From contig NZ_MQUB01000001.1 in assembly GCF_002943755.1 (NCBI RefSeq), forward strand, positions 434,001 through 498,000: a stretch of DNA of 64,000 nt. Reading direction: 5' to 3'. Source of the stretch: Aureitalea marina. GTDB lineage: Bacteria > Bacteroidota > Bacteroidia > Flavobacteriales > Flavobacteriaceae. The notes under the pieces were generated by a model. That model made no database searches and had not been told where the DNA came from. It saw only the letters and a list, made by a program, of their open reading frames with translations. Positions 1 through 8,972 of the stretch are shown in pieces (the stretch's first letter is position 1; the number at the start of each line of letters is the position of its first letter). Both the position numbers and the translations under genes were made by a program.

Positions 1-1857
1 ATCGACCGATATAAAGCCCCTGTTTACAGTTTCCAGGTTCGGGATAAGACCATCGAGATCGATACCCATACCAAGTCTTTATCCCAGTCGGACATACCTA
101 AGGTGGCCATGCCTAGATTTCAATCCTGGGGAGAGATTCTTCGTTGGTCCTTGCAGGAAAATGTACCTGGTGAATTTCCATACGCCTCCGGTCTTTATCC
201 ATTCAAGCGGACCGGGGAGGACCCCACTCGAATGTTTGCTGGAGAGGGAGGTCCTGAGAGAACGAATAGGCGCTTTCATTATGTAAGCCTTGGAATGCCG
301 GCTAAACGTCTTTCGACGGCCTTTGACAGCGTTACGCTCTATGGAAATGATCCTGGGCATCGTCCAGATATCTACGGGAAAATTGGGAATGCCGGAGTTT
401 CTATTTGCTGTTTAGACGACGCCAAGAAATTGTATTCGGGCTTCGATCTTTCCGATCCCATGACCTCTGTCAGTATGACCATAAATGGTCCTGCTCCGAT
501 GTTGCTAGGTTTCTTTATGAATGCTGCGATCGATCAGAATTGTGAGAAGTACATACAGGAACAGGGAATAGAAGATGAGGTAAAGAAAAAAATAGCTGCC
601 ATTTACAAGGAGAAAGGAAGCACGCCACCGCAGTATATGGGTGAACTTCCTGAAGGGAACGACGGTTTGGGATTAATGCTACTAGGCGTTACAGGTGACC
701 AGGTATTAGAAGCATCTGTTTACGAGCAGATTAAGAAGGATACCTTGGCCCAAGTTAGAGGAACGGTCCAGGCTGATATTCTAAAAGAAGACCAGGCCCA
801 GAATACCTGTATTTTCTCGACAGAGTTTGCCTTACGATTGATGGGTGATGTTCAGTCCTACTTCATTGATCAGCAGGTACGAAATTTCTATTCGGTTTCC
901 ATTAGTGGATATCATATCGCCGAAGCGGGAGCAAATCCGATCACTCAATTGGCCTTTACGCTGGCCAATGGCTTTACCTATGTGGAGTATTATTTGTCCA
1001 GGGGTATGGACATCAATAAGTTTGGTCCTAACCTCTCCTTTTTCTTTAGCAATGGGGTAGATCCCGAGTATGCGGTGATTGGCCGTGTTGCGAGAAAGAT
1101 CTGGGCTAAGGCGCTTAAATTCAAGTATGGTGCCAATCCGCGTGCTCAGATGTTGAAGTACCATATTCAAACCTCTGGTCGATCATTGCACGCCCAGGAG
1201 ATCGATTTTAACGATATCCGTACTACTCTACAGGCGCTTTATGCTATTTATGACAATTGTAACTCCTTGCACACCAATGCCTATGATGAGGCCATTACTA
1301 CCCCGACGGAAGAAAGTGTCAGACGGGCTATGGCCATTCAATTGATCATCAATAAGGAATTAGGATTGGCCAAGAATGAAAATCCATTGCAGGGGTCCTT
1401 TATCATCGAAGAATTAACAGACTTGGTCGAAGAAGCTGTATTAGTGGAGTTTGATCGTATTACCGAACGAGGTGGGGTTTTGGGGGCCATGGAAACTATG
1501 TACCAACGAAGCAAGATCCAAGAAGAAAGTCTGTACTATGAAACCCTGAAACATACGGGTGAGCTGCCCATTATTGGGGTCAATACCTTCCTGAACAGTA
1601 AGGGATCGCCAACGGTTCTACCCATGGAAGTCATTCGGGCGACCGAGGAGGAAAAATTACATCAGATCCAGACCCTTGAGAACTTACACCAGACCTATGA
1701 GGATCGTGCCAATAAAGCGTTGGAACGGGTGCAACATGCTGCCATTCAGAACGAGAATATCTTCGAAGAGTTGATGGAAGCTACCAAAGTCTGTTCTTTG
1801 GGACAATTGACTTCTGCACTATTCGAGGTAGGCGGTCAGTATAGACGGAATATGTAA
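1..1857 (+). CDS. icmF: Fused isobutyryl-CoA mutase IcmF, C-terminal part (5' end outside window)
   Basis: The reading frame is open from base 1, so the gene starts upstream; 618 C-terminal residues are visible of a family usually near 1,100. IcmF fuses a B12-binding domain, a MeaI-type GTPase and a mutase barrel, and interconverts isobutyryl-CoA and butyryl-CoA with adenosylcobalamin. Only the linker and barrel are in view. Seen: [10 protein letters not shown], the [18 protein letters not shown] segment and SGYHIAEAG with the active-site His. The Phe in PTRMF and the Gln in AQNT match the residues that distinguish isobutyryl-CoA mutases from methylmalonyl-CoA mutase (Tyr/Arg); this is my alignment by eye. 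The stop lies 11 bases from a convergent gene. The B12 and GTPase domains cannot be checked here. Confidence 0.9.
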   Translation: MDRYKAPVYSFQVRDKTIEIDTHTKSLSQSDIPKVAMPRFQSWGEILRWSLQENVPGEFPYASGLYPFKRTGEDPTRMFAGEGGPERTNRRFHYVSLGMPAKRLSTAFDSVTLYGNDPGHRPDIYGKIGNAGVSICCLDDAKKLYSGFDLSDPMTSVSMTINGPAPMLLGFFMNAAIDQNCEKYIQEQGIEDEVKKKIAAIYKEKGSTPPQYMGELPEGNDGLGLMLLGVTGDQVLEASVYEQIKKDTLAQVRGTVQADILKEDQAQNTCIFSTEFALRLMGDVQSYFIDQQVRNFYSVSISGYHIAEAGANPITQLAFTLANGFTYVEYYLSRGMDINKFGPNLSFFFSNGVDPEYAVIGRVARKIWAKALKFKYGANPRAQMLKYHIQTSGRSLHAQEIDFNDIRTTLQALYAIYDNCNSLHTNAYDEAITTPTEESVRRAMAIQLIINKELGLAKNENPLQGSFIIEELTDLVEEAVLVEFDRITERGGVLGAMETMYQRSKIQEESLYYETLKHTGELPIIGVNTFLNSKGSPTVLPMEVIRATEEEKLHQIQTLENLHQTYEDRANKALERVQHAAIQNENIFEELMEATKVCSLGQLTSALFEVGGQYRRNM

Positions 1858-1868
1858 ACAGGACTGAC

Positions 1869-2264
1869 CTACATGGTCAGCATCCAGCTCCTTACCAAGA
1901 GGCGAAACTTCTTGAGTTCTGTACGAAGTATAGGTAGAAAGTCCTTGCCGTTGCTATCAACCTTCTCCAGACGTTCGCAGTTGCGATACAGGAGGTTGGT
2001 CAACCGATTGACCGAAGCAGCATAGCGCCTCTTGTCCTGGGCAAAAACCTGGCTTTCAGCCTTGAGGATCTCTGGAGCCAGTGAAATGGACTGTTGCACA
2101 ATATCCCCGGAAAAGTAGATCTGCGGATCTTCTTTGCCATCCCGGCTGAGTTGATTCAGGTCTTCTACCAGATAATGAGAGATGCTTCTGGAAAGACTAA
2201 AGATCTCCAGGGCCTTCTGATAGACAGCCGATTGTGAGTGATGTGGTGGCATGTTGGGGATCAT
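1869..2264 (-). CDS. Hypothetical all-alpha protein
   Basis: A 131-residue soluble protein without signal peptide or membrane segment. The sequence is rich in helix formers; long amphipathic stretches such as KALEIFSLSRSISHYL and NRLTNLLYRNCERLEK suggest a helical bundle. I recall similar proteins as conserved hypotheticals in flavobacteria and know no function. The composition recalls the four-helix-bundle proteins related to 23S rRNA intervening-sequence proteins (compare 44276-44608), but I see no firm signature. It converges on icmF with an 11-base gap and diverges from the Lrp-type regulator, so the 131 bases at 2265-2395 must carry both promoters. MIPNMPP offers two possible start codons four residues apart. 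Confidence 0.7.
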   Translation of the reverse strand: MIPNMPPHHSQSAVYQKALEIFSLSRSISHYLVEDLNQLSRDGKEDPQIYFSGDIVQQSISLAPEILKAESQVFAQDKRRYAASVNRLTNLLYRNCERLEKVDSNGKDFLPILRTELKKFRLLVRSWMLTM

Positions 2265-2395
2265 GACTTTTCTTTTGGTTCAATTAGCAATTACCTCAAA
2301 ATTAACGACTTATCAGAAGACGATACTATAGAATTTAAGGTAAATGAATTATTTTTCTTTAATTATTTAGTATTTTGCGTTAAAAACAAGGTTAA

Positions 2396-2839
2396 ATGAA
2401 ACTAGATAGCCTTAATTGGGAAATTCTTGCTTTACTACAAGGAAATGCACGGCTATCCAATGCGGCCATTGGGCGGCAAGTGGGGATCAGTTCTCCGGCT
2501 GTTAGTGAGCGTATTAAAAAGATGGAAGATGCCGGAGTGATCCAACAGTATTATACGGTGATATCGGCCATAGAAAGCGGTTACCAGCTAAAGGCTATTA
2601 TCACCTTAAGAGCTTTTATGGGTAAGTTGAAGCCTTTTTTACAAAAGGTACATACCTTCGATGAGGTGGTGAACTGTTATCGGATAACAGGTAATGAGAA
2701 CATTGTGATGGAGGTCATCCTAAAGAATCAACATCACTTGGAGACCTTTATTGACCAACTGATCACCTATGGGGAGACCAAAACCCAGATCGTTCTCTCT
2801 CATGTAGTCCGTAATAATGAGGTTCGCCCATTGAGCTGA
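2396..2839 (+). CDS. Lrp/AsnC-family transcriptional regulator
   Basis: A 147-residue protein with the two-part Lrp layout. Residues 1-60 form a winged helix-turn-helix (LNWEILALLQGNARLSNAAIGRQVG followed by SPAVSERIKKMEDAGVI, in two parts), and residues 65-147 form the RAM/AsnC ligand-binding domain with the GxxN-like ITGNENIVMEV stretch. Such proteins sense amino acids and control amino-acid metabolism genes. The neighbouring mutase uses a valine breakdown product, so a role in branched-chain metabolism is possible but only inferred. Upstream, TATTTTG (2381-2387) resembles the Bacteroidetes -7 element one base short. No terminator is seen before the next gene, 70 bases downstream. Confidence 0.9.
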   Translation: MKLDSLNWEILALLQGNARLSNAAIGRQVGISSPAVSERIKKMEDAGVIQQYYTVISAIESGYQLKAIITLRAFMGKLKPFLQKVHTFDEVVNCYRITGNENIVMEVILKNQHHLETFIDQLITYGETKTQIVLSHVVRNNEVRPLS

Positions 2840-2909
2840 TGCTCACATTGTTTTGTTAAACAGGAATTTGGGAGTTGCTAAAATCCAACCGCTGGCTTAA
2901 CTTGTTCGA

Positions 2910-4250
2910 ATGCGATTCCTAGTATCCTTGTTACTGCTGCCTTACTTCCTGCTTGCTCAGCAAACTGTTCCAGAGCGTACTGAACGAATCGTAATTCCAG
3001 GAACTTCAGAATCCTACCTGCAGTTTATTCCTGCAGATTATGATAAAGATAGACTGTGGCCGGCCATCTTTGTGTTTGATCCGGGCGGTAATGGAGCAAA
3101 CGGTATCTCTCCTTTTTTGGAAGTCGCAGGGGAGTTTGGATACTTGGTTTTTGCGTCAAACGATGCCCGCAATGGGCGGCACAGTGAAAATTTTGATATA
3201 GCTGGCCGGATGATCAATGGGGCCATCTCAAATTATTCAATAGACGCTAAACGCATGTATGTGGCCGGTTTTTCCGGTGGTTCGCGTTTGGCCAGCGCAA
3301 TTGCTGTCTTGAGCAAGCAGATGGCCGGAGTCATTGCTTGTGGTTCAGGTTTTTCGCCTAACGTAAATGAACAGCCCACTCAAGAGAGCTTCGTTTATGC
3401 CGGATTGGTGGGAACTGCGGATATGAATTATGCAGAGATGCACGCTGCTCACGCCTGGCTCAACAAATTCGATGTAAGCAATCGGATGTTTGTTTTTGAA
3501 GGAGAACACAGGTGGCCAGATCCTACTACCATCAAACGGGCGATTCTTTGGTTGGAGATGGGTACTGAAAAGAACGCCAAGCCGGAATGGCTGGCTGCGG
3601 ACCGCCGTTATGGAGATAGTTTGTTCAAAGCTGGTGATTTCCTGATGGCCCACAAAGAGTTCAAGGCGATACGCGATGGAAAGCCGACATTCGCGCAACG
3701 CAAATATGCGGATAGTCTACTGGCCGTGATCGGTCAAAAAGATGATGTCATGCAACAGATCAGGGAGGAAGATCAGTTGTTGGCCAAGGAGAATAAATTG
3801 CTGAACGAGCTCAGTGAACGTTACTTACAAGACTTAAAAAAGGCCAAGAAGGCATCATTCAAATGGTGGAATAAGCAGATCGATGGGTATACAATTACCG
3901 CTGTTGAGGATGGTCCGCAGGGAAAGCAAGCGGCTCGCGTAATCAGACATATTCAGGCCATTTCCTTGGAAAGTGGATTTGTTGATCAGCAGCACAAGGA
4001 TAGTTATGACAAAGCCTTGTTCTCTTCCAAATTGCTGCTATTGACCGATCCTGACCGAGGATATTATCACTATTTACTAGTATACACGCACGAGATGGGA
4101 GGAAAACGAGATCTCGCGTTGGAACAATTGGAGGATTCATTCCGTTCCGGTGCACTAAAAGCGCCTGAATTCACTACCTACCGCTTACACCAACAGCTTC
4201 AAGGAGATAAAGATTATGAAGATTTGATCGCACGTTACTCAACCGACTGA
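2910..4250 (+). CDS. Secreted alpha/beta-hydrolase (esterase-like) with C-terminal helical repeat region
   Basis: A 446-residue protein with an N-terminal signal peptide (MRFLVSLLLLPYFLLAQ). Residues 20-215 resemble the PHB-depolymerase/esterase type of alpha/beta hydrolase: FVFDPGGNG could supply the oxyanion strand, AGFSGGSR is a nucleophile elbow with Ser in G-F-S-G-G, and GEHRWPD holds a candidate catalytic His. Residues 220-446 are charged and helical with TPR-like spacing and contain no second enzyme motif that I recognise. The substrate is unknown. The 3' end overlaps the convergent DJ-1/PfpI lipoprotein gene by 16 bases. Confidence 0.75.
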   Translation: MRFLVSLLLLPYFLLAQQTVPERTERIVIPGTSESYLQFIPADYDKDRLWPAIFVFDPGGNGANGISPFLEVAGEFGYLVFASNDARNGRHSENFDIAGRMINGAISNYSIDAKRMYVAGFSGGSRLASAIAVLSKQMAGVIACGSGFSPNVNEQPTQESFVYAGLVGTADMNYAEMHAAHAWLNKFDVSNRMFVFEGEHRWPDPTTIKRAILWLEMGTEKNAKPEWLAADRRYGDSLFKAGDFLMAHKEFKAIRDGKPTFAQRKYADSLLAVIGQKDDVMQQIREEDQLLAKENKLLNELSERYLQDLKKAKKASFKWWNKQIDGYTITAVEDGPQGKQAARVIRHIQAISLESGFVDQQHKDSYDKALFSSKLLLLTDPDRGYYHYLLVYTHEMGGKRDLALEQLEDSFRSGALKAPEFTTYRLHQQLQGDKDYEDLIARYSTD

Positions 4251-4975
4251 TCGATCACCAGATATGGGACCTGTTCCAAGTCCCATTCGATGACCAAACC
4301 ACCCGCCAGGGAACGAGCGATTTCCGCACCGTACAGATGCTCGACAAGATATAAAGCCGCCTCAAAACTCTTTGCACCTCCAGCAGAAGTGATGTATTTA
4401 CCATCGTGCACAAACAACACCTCCTTTCGAACATCCAAGCCCGGGAACATGTCCCGCATCTTGTCGATATCAGATGGAAAGGTTGTTGACACTTTTCCTT
4501 CCAATAATCCAGCCTTGGCCAGCACAAAGGCCCCGTCGCAATGGGAAGTGATAAACTGGGCTTCCCGATCAACCTGTTGTACGAACTGAATCAAAGCTTC
4601 GTTTTCCAGGTCGGAGTCGAGGTGATGCTCGGCACTGGGAACCACAAGGATGTCGATCTTCGGTAGTCCTTCATCCAAATAATTATAGTCCGGTAAGAGG
4701 TACATGCCTTCAAAGGTCCTGACCGGGTCCAGAGTATTGGCCACGGTAAATACATTCATGGCCTTTATACCCTCCCGAAATACGGTGTGCTGAAAAATAT
4801 CGAAGGGAGCGGTCAGTTCGGTATTGTAAACCCCGTCCATAATTAAAAAGGCAACATTATAATTTCCCTCCACCAGTTGAACAGCCGGTTTTTCGAATGT
4901 GGATTCCTGAGGTTGCTCCTTGGAGTTGCAACTCACCATGAACAAGGCAAAAAGAATGTAAATATATTGGTTCAT
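4235..4975 (-). CDS. DJ-1/PfpI-family lipoprotein
   Basis: The protein begins MNQYIYILFALFMVSC, a lipoprotein signal with lipobox Cys, followed by a GATase1-like domain of about 200 residues. The nucleophile elbow is ITSHCDGAFVLA (Cys146 counted from the 4975 start), and the domain continues through GKVSTTFPSDI and SAGGAKSFEAALYLVE, as in the GlxA-like branch. Cytosolic DJ-1/PfpI relatives act as glyoxalases, chaperones or regulators; an envelope-anchored version has no obvious function. Starts at 4981 or 4999 are also possible and would add MIPIKHMR before the signal. No helix-turn-helix follows, so it is not a GlxA transcription factor. It is probably co-transcribed with the MFS gene, whose stop lies 11 bases away. 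Confidence 0.82.
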   Translation of the reverse strand: MNQYIYILFALFMVSCNSKEQPQESTFEKPAVQLVEGNYNVAFLIMDGVYNTELTAPFDIFQHTVFREGIKAMNVFTVANTLDPVRTFEGMYLLPDYNYLDEGLPKIDILVVPSAEHHLDSDLENEALIQFVQQVDREAQFITSHCDGAFVLAKAGLLEGKVSTTFPSDIDKMRDMFPGLDVRKEVLFVHDGKYITSAGGAKSFEAALYLVEHLYGAEIARSLAGGLVIEWDLEQVPYLVIDQSVE

Positions 4976-4985
4976 CCTCATGTGT

Positions 4986-6206
4986 TTAATAGGAATCAAA
5001 GTTATCCTTTTTTCGAAGCTGACGCAGCAAATAAATACTCAGTCCAACTGCGACAATCAAAAGGGCAAAGAAAATATACCAGGTGTTGGCGAAACCAAAC
5101 TGGTCGATCAAGTTCATTCCTCCATTGTGCCCAATGATGTGAGACAATGACCAACTCATGCTGTAAAGCCCCATATAGCTTCCCTTGCGTCCTTCTGGCG
5201 AAAGTGCGATGGCCAGGGCATTAGAAAAGGGGGAGCCTATCATCTCGCCTAGGGTCATTAGTATCATCCCGACAATCAAGATCCAAAAACCGCTACTGAA
5301 GTTCAGGACCAAGAAGCTAGCAGCCAGGAACAATATTCCCCAGATCATGGCTCCGGTCTTGGTCAGTCCTAGCCGTTCCAACCAGCCGATCAGTGGCATT
5401 TCCAGTAATACGATCATAGCTCCATTTAGAAACAGCAGCCAGCCGATCACATCTTCGCTTAACCCACGATCTTCCTGATAGTAGAGCGGAACCGTAGAGA
5501 AGTATTGAACGAAGACCAGGCTATTGATCACCATGATCAGCAGGAACAGCATGTACAATGAATTACGATATGGTGGTTTCCCGGCTTTGACTTTCTCTTT
5601 CTCTTCATTTTGATCCCGTTTCTTGGGTTTTAACAAGACGAATAACAGTGCAGAAGCTAGCAGGCAGCTGCCTCCATCTATCCAGAAGATGGAATTGTAA
5701 CTCACATGAGCAATTAGTATACCTCCAATTACAGGCCCTATTGAAAAGCCCAGGTTGATGGCCAGACGTATTAGCCCAATGCTGCGCGTCAGGTTTTCTT
5801 TTTTGCTATACACGTCAGCGGCCACGAATATCCCGGGACGATACAAGTCTACCGCCCACATTAGTCCAAATAGCCCGATGACCAATCCTTCAAAACTGTC
5901 GATAAATTGAATACTGATGAACCCTAGTCCTCCCAGGAACAAACTGATCACTATGGTCTTGTAAAATCCGATCCGATCGGTGAGCTTACCGCCCATCCAG
6001 TTACCCAAAAGTGAACCCAAGCCATAGCCGGTCATGATCCATCCGACCTGAGGTAGACTAAATCCTTTCTCACTCACCAAATACAGTGAGAGAAAGGGGA
6101 TTACCATTGCTCCTGCCCGGTTGATAAAGGTAACCAGCGAGAGTAGCCAGATCTCCTTGGAAAGACCTTGAAAGTTTGCTACATAGTGCCGATAGAGCGT
6201 TTTCAT
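4986..6206 (-). CDS. Major facilitator superfamily transporter
   Basis: A 406-residue protein with about 12 hydrophobic segments and the MFS loop-2/3 signature GNWMGGKLTDRIG near residue 75. It resembles YdeE/MDR-type exporters, but the substrate cannot be predicted. The longer frame to 6254 would run through a terminator-like hairpin (6221-6248) and yield an arginine/lysine-rich leader, so I start at the ATG at 6204-6206 (MKTLYRHYVANFQGL). The last segment is followed by a short basic tail. The DJ-1/PfpI lipoprotein gene lies just downstream. Confidence 0.88.
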   Translation of the reverse strand: MKTLYRHYVANFQGLSKEIWLLSLVTFINRAGAMVIPFLSLYLVSEKGFSLPQVGWIMTGYGLGSLLGNWMGGKLTDRIGFYKTIVISLFLGGLGFISIQFIDSFEGLVIGLFGLMWAVDLYRPGIFVAADVYSKKENLTRSIGLIRLAINLGFSIGPVIGGILIAHVSYNSIFWIDGGSCLLASALLFVLLKPKKRDQNEEKEKVKAGKPPYRNSLYMLFLLIMVINSLVFVQYFSTVPLYYQEDRGLSEDVIGWLLFLNGAMIVLLEMPLIGWLERLGLTKTGAMIWGILFLAASFLVLNFSSGFWILIVGMILMTLGEMIGSPFSNALAIALSPEGRKGSYMGLYSMSWSLSHIIGHNGGMNLIDQFGFANTWYIFFALLIVAVGLSIYLLRQLRKKDNFDSY

Positions 6207-6220
6207 GTATATCAAAATTA

Positions 6221-6248
6221 AAACGTCCGGCTTTCGGGCCGGACGTTT
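6221..6248 (-). terminator. Intrinsic terminator after crcB and micro-ORF
   Basis: An 11-bp perfect inverted repeat, AAACGTCCGGC and GCCGGACGTTT, with a six-base loop. On the minus strand it is followed by TTTTAATTTT. It ends the crcB transcript and sits only 15 bases before the MFS start codon, so the MFS gene either has its own promoter or is controlled by read-through. Confidence 0.75.
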
Positions 6249-6263
6249 GGTCATGGTTTTATC

Positions 6264-6346
6264 TTATCGTTTGATCAATACCATATACACCTCATTCCTG
6301 GCCAGTAAGCGGTCACTTGGATTCGTTGTGTATTGGAATTTTTCAT
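6264..6346 (-). other. Candidate micro-ORF of about 27 residues that needs a one-base frameshift
   Basis: Between crcB and its terminator, the minus strand reads ATG then AAAAA (6339-6343). In the ATG frame the peptide is unremarkable and stops after 23 codons. If the A-run had six bases, the frame would read MKKFQYTTNPSDRLL and then ARNEVYMVLIKR, ending in TAA at 6264-6266, just ahead of the terminator. That peptide looks protein-like (hydrophobic C-terminus, basic ends). Possible explanations are a sequencing error, slippage on the A-run, or chance. No homology can be checked here. Confidence 0.3.
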
Positions 6347-6371
6347 TTATTCTGTGTTCCTGTCAAAAGTA

Positions 6372-6743
6372 CTAAAAAAAGCGAACCAGCCATATCCCTA
6401 GAAATACCGAAGCGAAACCCAGGACAAAGCTTCCTATGGCGTAGATACCAAAGGAAAGCAGGTCACCGCTCTTCAATAAAACATGGTTTTCATAGGCAAA
6501 GGTGGAAAAGGTGGTGAACCCTCCACAGAATCCGGTTGCCAATAAAAGAACAGCCTGGTCGGAAATCCCCTGTGATCGCGCAGCAAAACCTAAGATGATC
6601 CCAATGAGCAAGCTCCCTAGGACATTGGCCAGGAAAGTCCCGTAGGGGATACCGCTTTGAGAACTGTTGAGGTAGAGTCCGAGACCATAGCGGGCGATGC
6701 TACCCAGTCCACCTCCAAGGAATACAAGTAAGACGTTTTTCAT
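6372..6743 (-). CDS. crcB: Fluoride channel CrcB/Fluc
   Basis: A 123-residue protein with four membrane segments, the usual size for the dimeric Fluc fluoride exporter that protects cytosolic enzymes. Family motifs are clear: GGGLGSIARYGLG at the N-terminus, GTFLANVLGS with the conserved Asn in TM2, and GFCGGFTTFSTFAYE in TM3 with the Phe box and the Na-binding region. A single full-length gene implies a homodimer with dual topology rather than a paired crcB1/crcB2 arrangement. I saw no fluoride-riboswitch-like sequence in the 114 bases upstream. It is transcribed toward the micro-ORF and terminator. Confidence 0.95.
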   Translation of the reverse strand: MKNVLLVFLGGGLGSIARYGLGLYLNSSQSGIPYGTFLANVLGSLLIGIILGFAARSQGISDQAVLLLATGFCGGFTTFSTFAYENHVLLKSGDLLSFGIYAIGSFVLGFASVFLGIWLVRFF

Positions 6744-6830
6744 TTGGTGAGCTTACTTAGCGAAGATAAACAAAATGACAGGCTAGGGGATTTGAGTGAT
6801 TTATCTCATGAGCTTAAACCTAAGAATTCA

Positions 6831-6838
6831 TAAATTTG
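6831..6838 (+). promoter_or_regulatory. Bacteroidetes -7 element upstream of dipeptidyl peptidase III
   Basis: TAAATTTG matches the TAnnTTTG consensus exactly, 19 bases before the start codon at 6858. No good TTG -33 element lies at the expected distance. Confidence 0.45.
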
Positions 6839-6857
6839 GCGAACTAATCCAATAAAG

Positions 6858-8918
6858 ATGAAACGACAATTAATTCTGGGACTTAGCTTGCTTTTGGCTG
6901 TGCTGTGGTCCTGTGCCAATGACAAATCCAAGGAAGCCGAAAAAACTGATGAAGTTGCTCAAACAGAAATGGCTTCGGACAATTTTGATTACCAGGTAGA
7001 TCAATTTGCTGATCTTCGAATCCTGCGTTATCAGATACCAGGTTTCGAGGAGCTTAGCCTGAACGAACAAAAACTGGTCTATTTCCTGACACAAGCCGGT
7101 CTTGCCGGTCGCGATATGATGTGGGACCAGAATTACCGCCACAACCTGGAGATTAGGGAAGCACTGGAAGGTATCTACACCAGATACAAAGGAGAGAAAG
7201 AGTCTGAAGATTGGATGGCCTTTGAGACCTACCTCAAACGAGTTTGGTTCTCCAACGGTATTCATCATCACTACAGCAATGATAAGATCAAGCCTGGATT
7301 CTCTGCCGAATATCTCCAAGGATTGCTAAGCCAGACCAATACTACTTTAGAGGGAGAGGCTTTCGAGGTGATCTTTAACGATAAGGATGCCAAAAAGGTT
7401 AACCTAAGCAAGGATGCCGACATCGTACTGGAGAGTGCTATCAATTTTTACGGACCTGATGTGACCACGGCAGATGTGGAAGCCTATTACGGTTCCTTTG
7501 ATGTAGATCCTAACGAGCCCATTGAGATCGGTCTAAACACCAGATTGGTCAAGGAAAATGGCGAGTTAAAAGAGCTGGTTTACAAAAGCGGCGGACTATA
7601 TGGAGCTGCGATCGACCAGGTGATCTTTTGGTTAGAAAAGGCCAGGGAAGTAGCTGAGAGCGAAGCTCAGGCCAAAGCCCTGGGTCTGCTGATCGAGTAT
7701 TATCGAACGGGTAGTTTGGACATTTGGGACGATTATGCTGTGGCTTGGGTAAACTCCACAGAGGGAAACATCGATTGGATCAATGGTTTTATAGAAGTTT
7801 ATAACGACCCTAAGGGTTACAAAGGATCCTATGAGACCATCGTAGAGATCAAGGATTTTGACATGTCCAAAAAGATGGCCGTGCTCTCTAACGAAGCCCA
7901 GTGGTTTGAAGATAATTCCCCACTGATGCCGGAGCACAAGAAGAAGGAAGTTAAGGGAGTTTCTTATAAGACCGTAATTGTGGCCGGTGAGGCCGGGGAT
8001 GCTTCTCCATCTACTCCGATCGGGGTCAACTTGCCCAATAACAACTGGATCCGTCAAACCCACGGGAGTAAATCCGTCAGTCTGGGTAATATCATCAACT
8101 CTTACAACAATGCCGGAGGTAGTGGAAGGTTGAAGGAATTCGCACACGACCCTCAGGAGATCGAGTTGGAAGAGAAGTACGGGCAACAAGCTGATAAATT
8201 ACACACTGCACTGCACGAAGTTGTTGGGCACGCTTCCGGTCAGATCAATGAAGGTGTGGGCACGCCCAAGGAAACCCTAAAGAGTTACAAATCGACCATA
8301 GAGGAGGGCCGGGCCGATCTGTTCGGTCTGTATTACCTAATGGATCCTAAATTACAAGAACTAGGACTAACCGATAATTACGAGGAATTGGGCAAGGCCG
8401 CATATGATGGTTATATCCGAAATGGACTTGTTGGTCAGCTGGTACGTTTGGAACTGGGAGCTGACGTAGAGGAGGCCCACATGAGAAATCGCCAATGGGT
8501 TAGTGCCTGGGTATATGAAAAAGGAGAAGCCGATAATGTGATCACCAAGGTAGAACGAGATGGTAAGACCTACTACGACATCCAGGATTACCAAAAACTT
8601 CGTGAGCTATTTGGTGAGCTATTGAAGGAAACCCAGCGGATCACATCCGAGGGCGACTACGAGGCTGCCAAAGCCCTGGTAGAAGACTATGGCGTAAAGG
8701 TAGACCAGGAATTGCACGCCCAGGTACTGGAACGAAATAAGCAGTTCAAGTCACCACCTTACAGTGGTTTTGTAAATCCTTACATCATCCCACTTACGGA
8801 TGATCAAGGGGAGATCACTGGATTCAGGATCCAACATCCGGAAAGTTTTGAAGCGCAAATGCTGGAATACAGCAAGGTCTACGGACATCTCAGGAAATCT
8901 GAAGCCGTTCAGATGTAA
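6858..8918 (+). CDS. Dipeptidyl peptidase III, family M49, lipoprotein
   Basis: A 686-residue zinc peptidase that removes dipeptides from peptide N-termini. The family signatures are HEVVGH (residues 453-458; the Bacteroidetes single-spaced HExxGH form) and EEGRAD (482-487), giving the zinc ligands His453, His458 and the second-motif Glu. The N-terminus MKRQLILGLSLLLAVLWSC is a lipoprotein signal, so the enzyme is probably anchored in the envelope, where it could process peptides from external protein digestion; the cellular role is inferred. The length fits the bacterial family. A bidirectional terminator follows directly. Confidence 0.93.
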   Translation: MKRQLILGLSLLLAVLWSCANDKSKEAEKTDEVAQTEMASDNFDYQVDQFADLRILRYQIPGFEELSLNEQKLVYFLTQAGLAGRDMMWDQNYRHNLEIREALEGIYTRYKGEKESEDWMAFETYLKRVWFSNGIHHHYSNDKIKPGFSAEYLQGLLSQTNTTLEGEAFEVIFNDKDAKKVNLSKDADIVLESAINFYGPDVTTADVEAYYGSFDVDPNEPIEIGLNTRLVKENGELKELVYKSGGLYGAAIDQVIFWLEKAREVAESEAQAKALGLLIEYYRTGSLDIWDDYAVAWVNSTEGNIDWINGFIEVYNDPKGYKGSYETIVEIKDFDMSKKMAVLSNEAQWFEDNSPLMPEHKKKEVKGVSYKTVIVAGEAGDASPSTPIGVNLPNNNWIRQTHGSKSVSLGNIINSYNNAGGSGRLKEFAHDPQEIELEEKYGQQADKLHTALHEVVGHASGQINEGVGTPKETLKSYKSTIEEGRADLFGLYYLMDPKLQELGLTDNYEELGKAAYDGYIRNGLVGQLVRLELGADVEEAHMRNRQWVSAWVYEKGEADNVITKVERDGKTYYDIQDYQKLRELFGELLKETQRITSEGDYEAAKALVEDYGVKVDQELHAQVLERNKQFKSPPYSGFVNPYIIPLTDDQGEITGFRIQHPESFEAQMLEYSKVYGHLRKSEAVQM

Positions 8919-8924
8919 AAATGA

Positions 8925-8948
8925 AAAACCCTCCATTTGGAGGGTTTT
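8925..8948. terminator. Bidirectional intrinsic terminator
   Basis: AAAACCCTCC and GGAGGGTTTT form a 10-bp perfect stem with an ATTT loop between the convergent genes ending at 8918 (+) and 8973 (-). Each strand ends in a T-rich run. Confidence 0.85.
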
Positions 8949-8972
8949 CTTTTGTCTTATAAATAGGATGTG

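Noticed and set aside
1869-2264. Assignment to the four-helix-bundle (TIGR02436) family
   Set aside because: It is helical, but the diagnostic RRAAVYVPSNIAEG-like segment is absent, so I left it hypothetical.
6207-6254. Extended N-terminus of the MFS transporter (MTKRPARKPD...)
   Set aside because: This stretch is the terminator hairpin read as codons; the ATG at 6206 fits better.
7632-8189. 185-codon minus-strand frame opposite the peptidase
   Set aside because: Shadow of the well-supported M49 gene.
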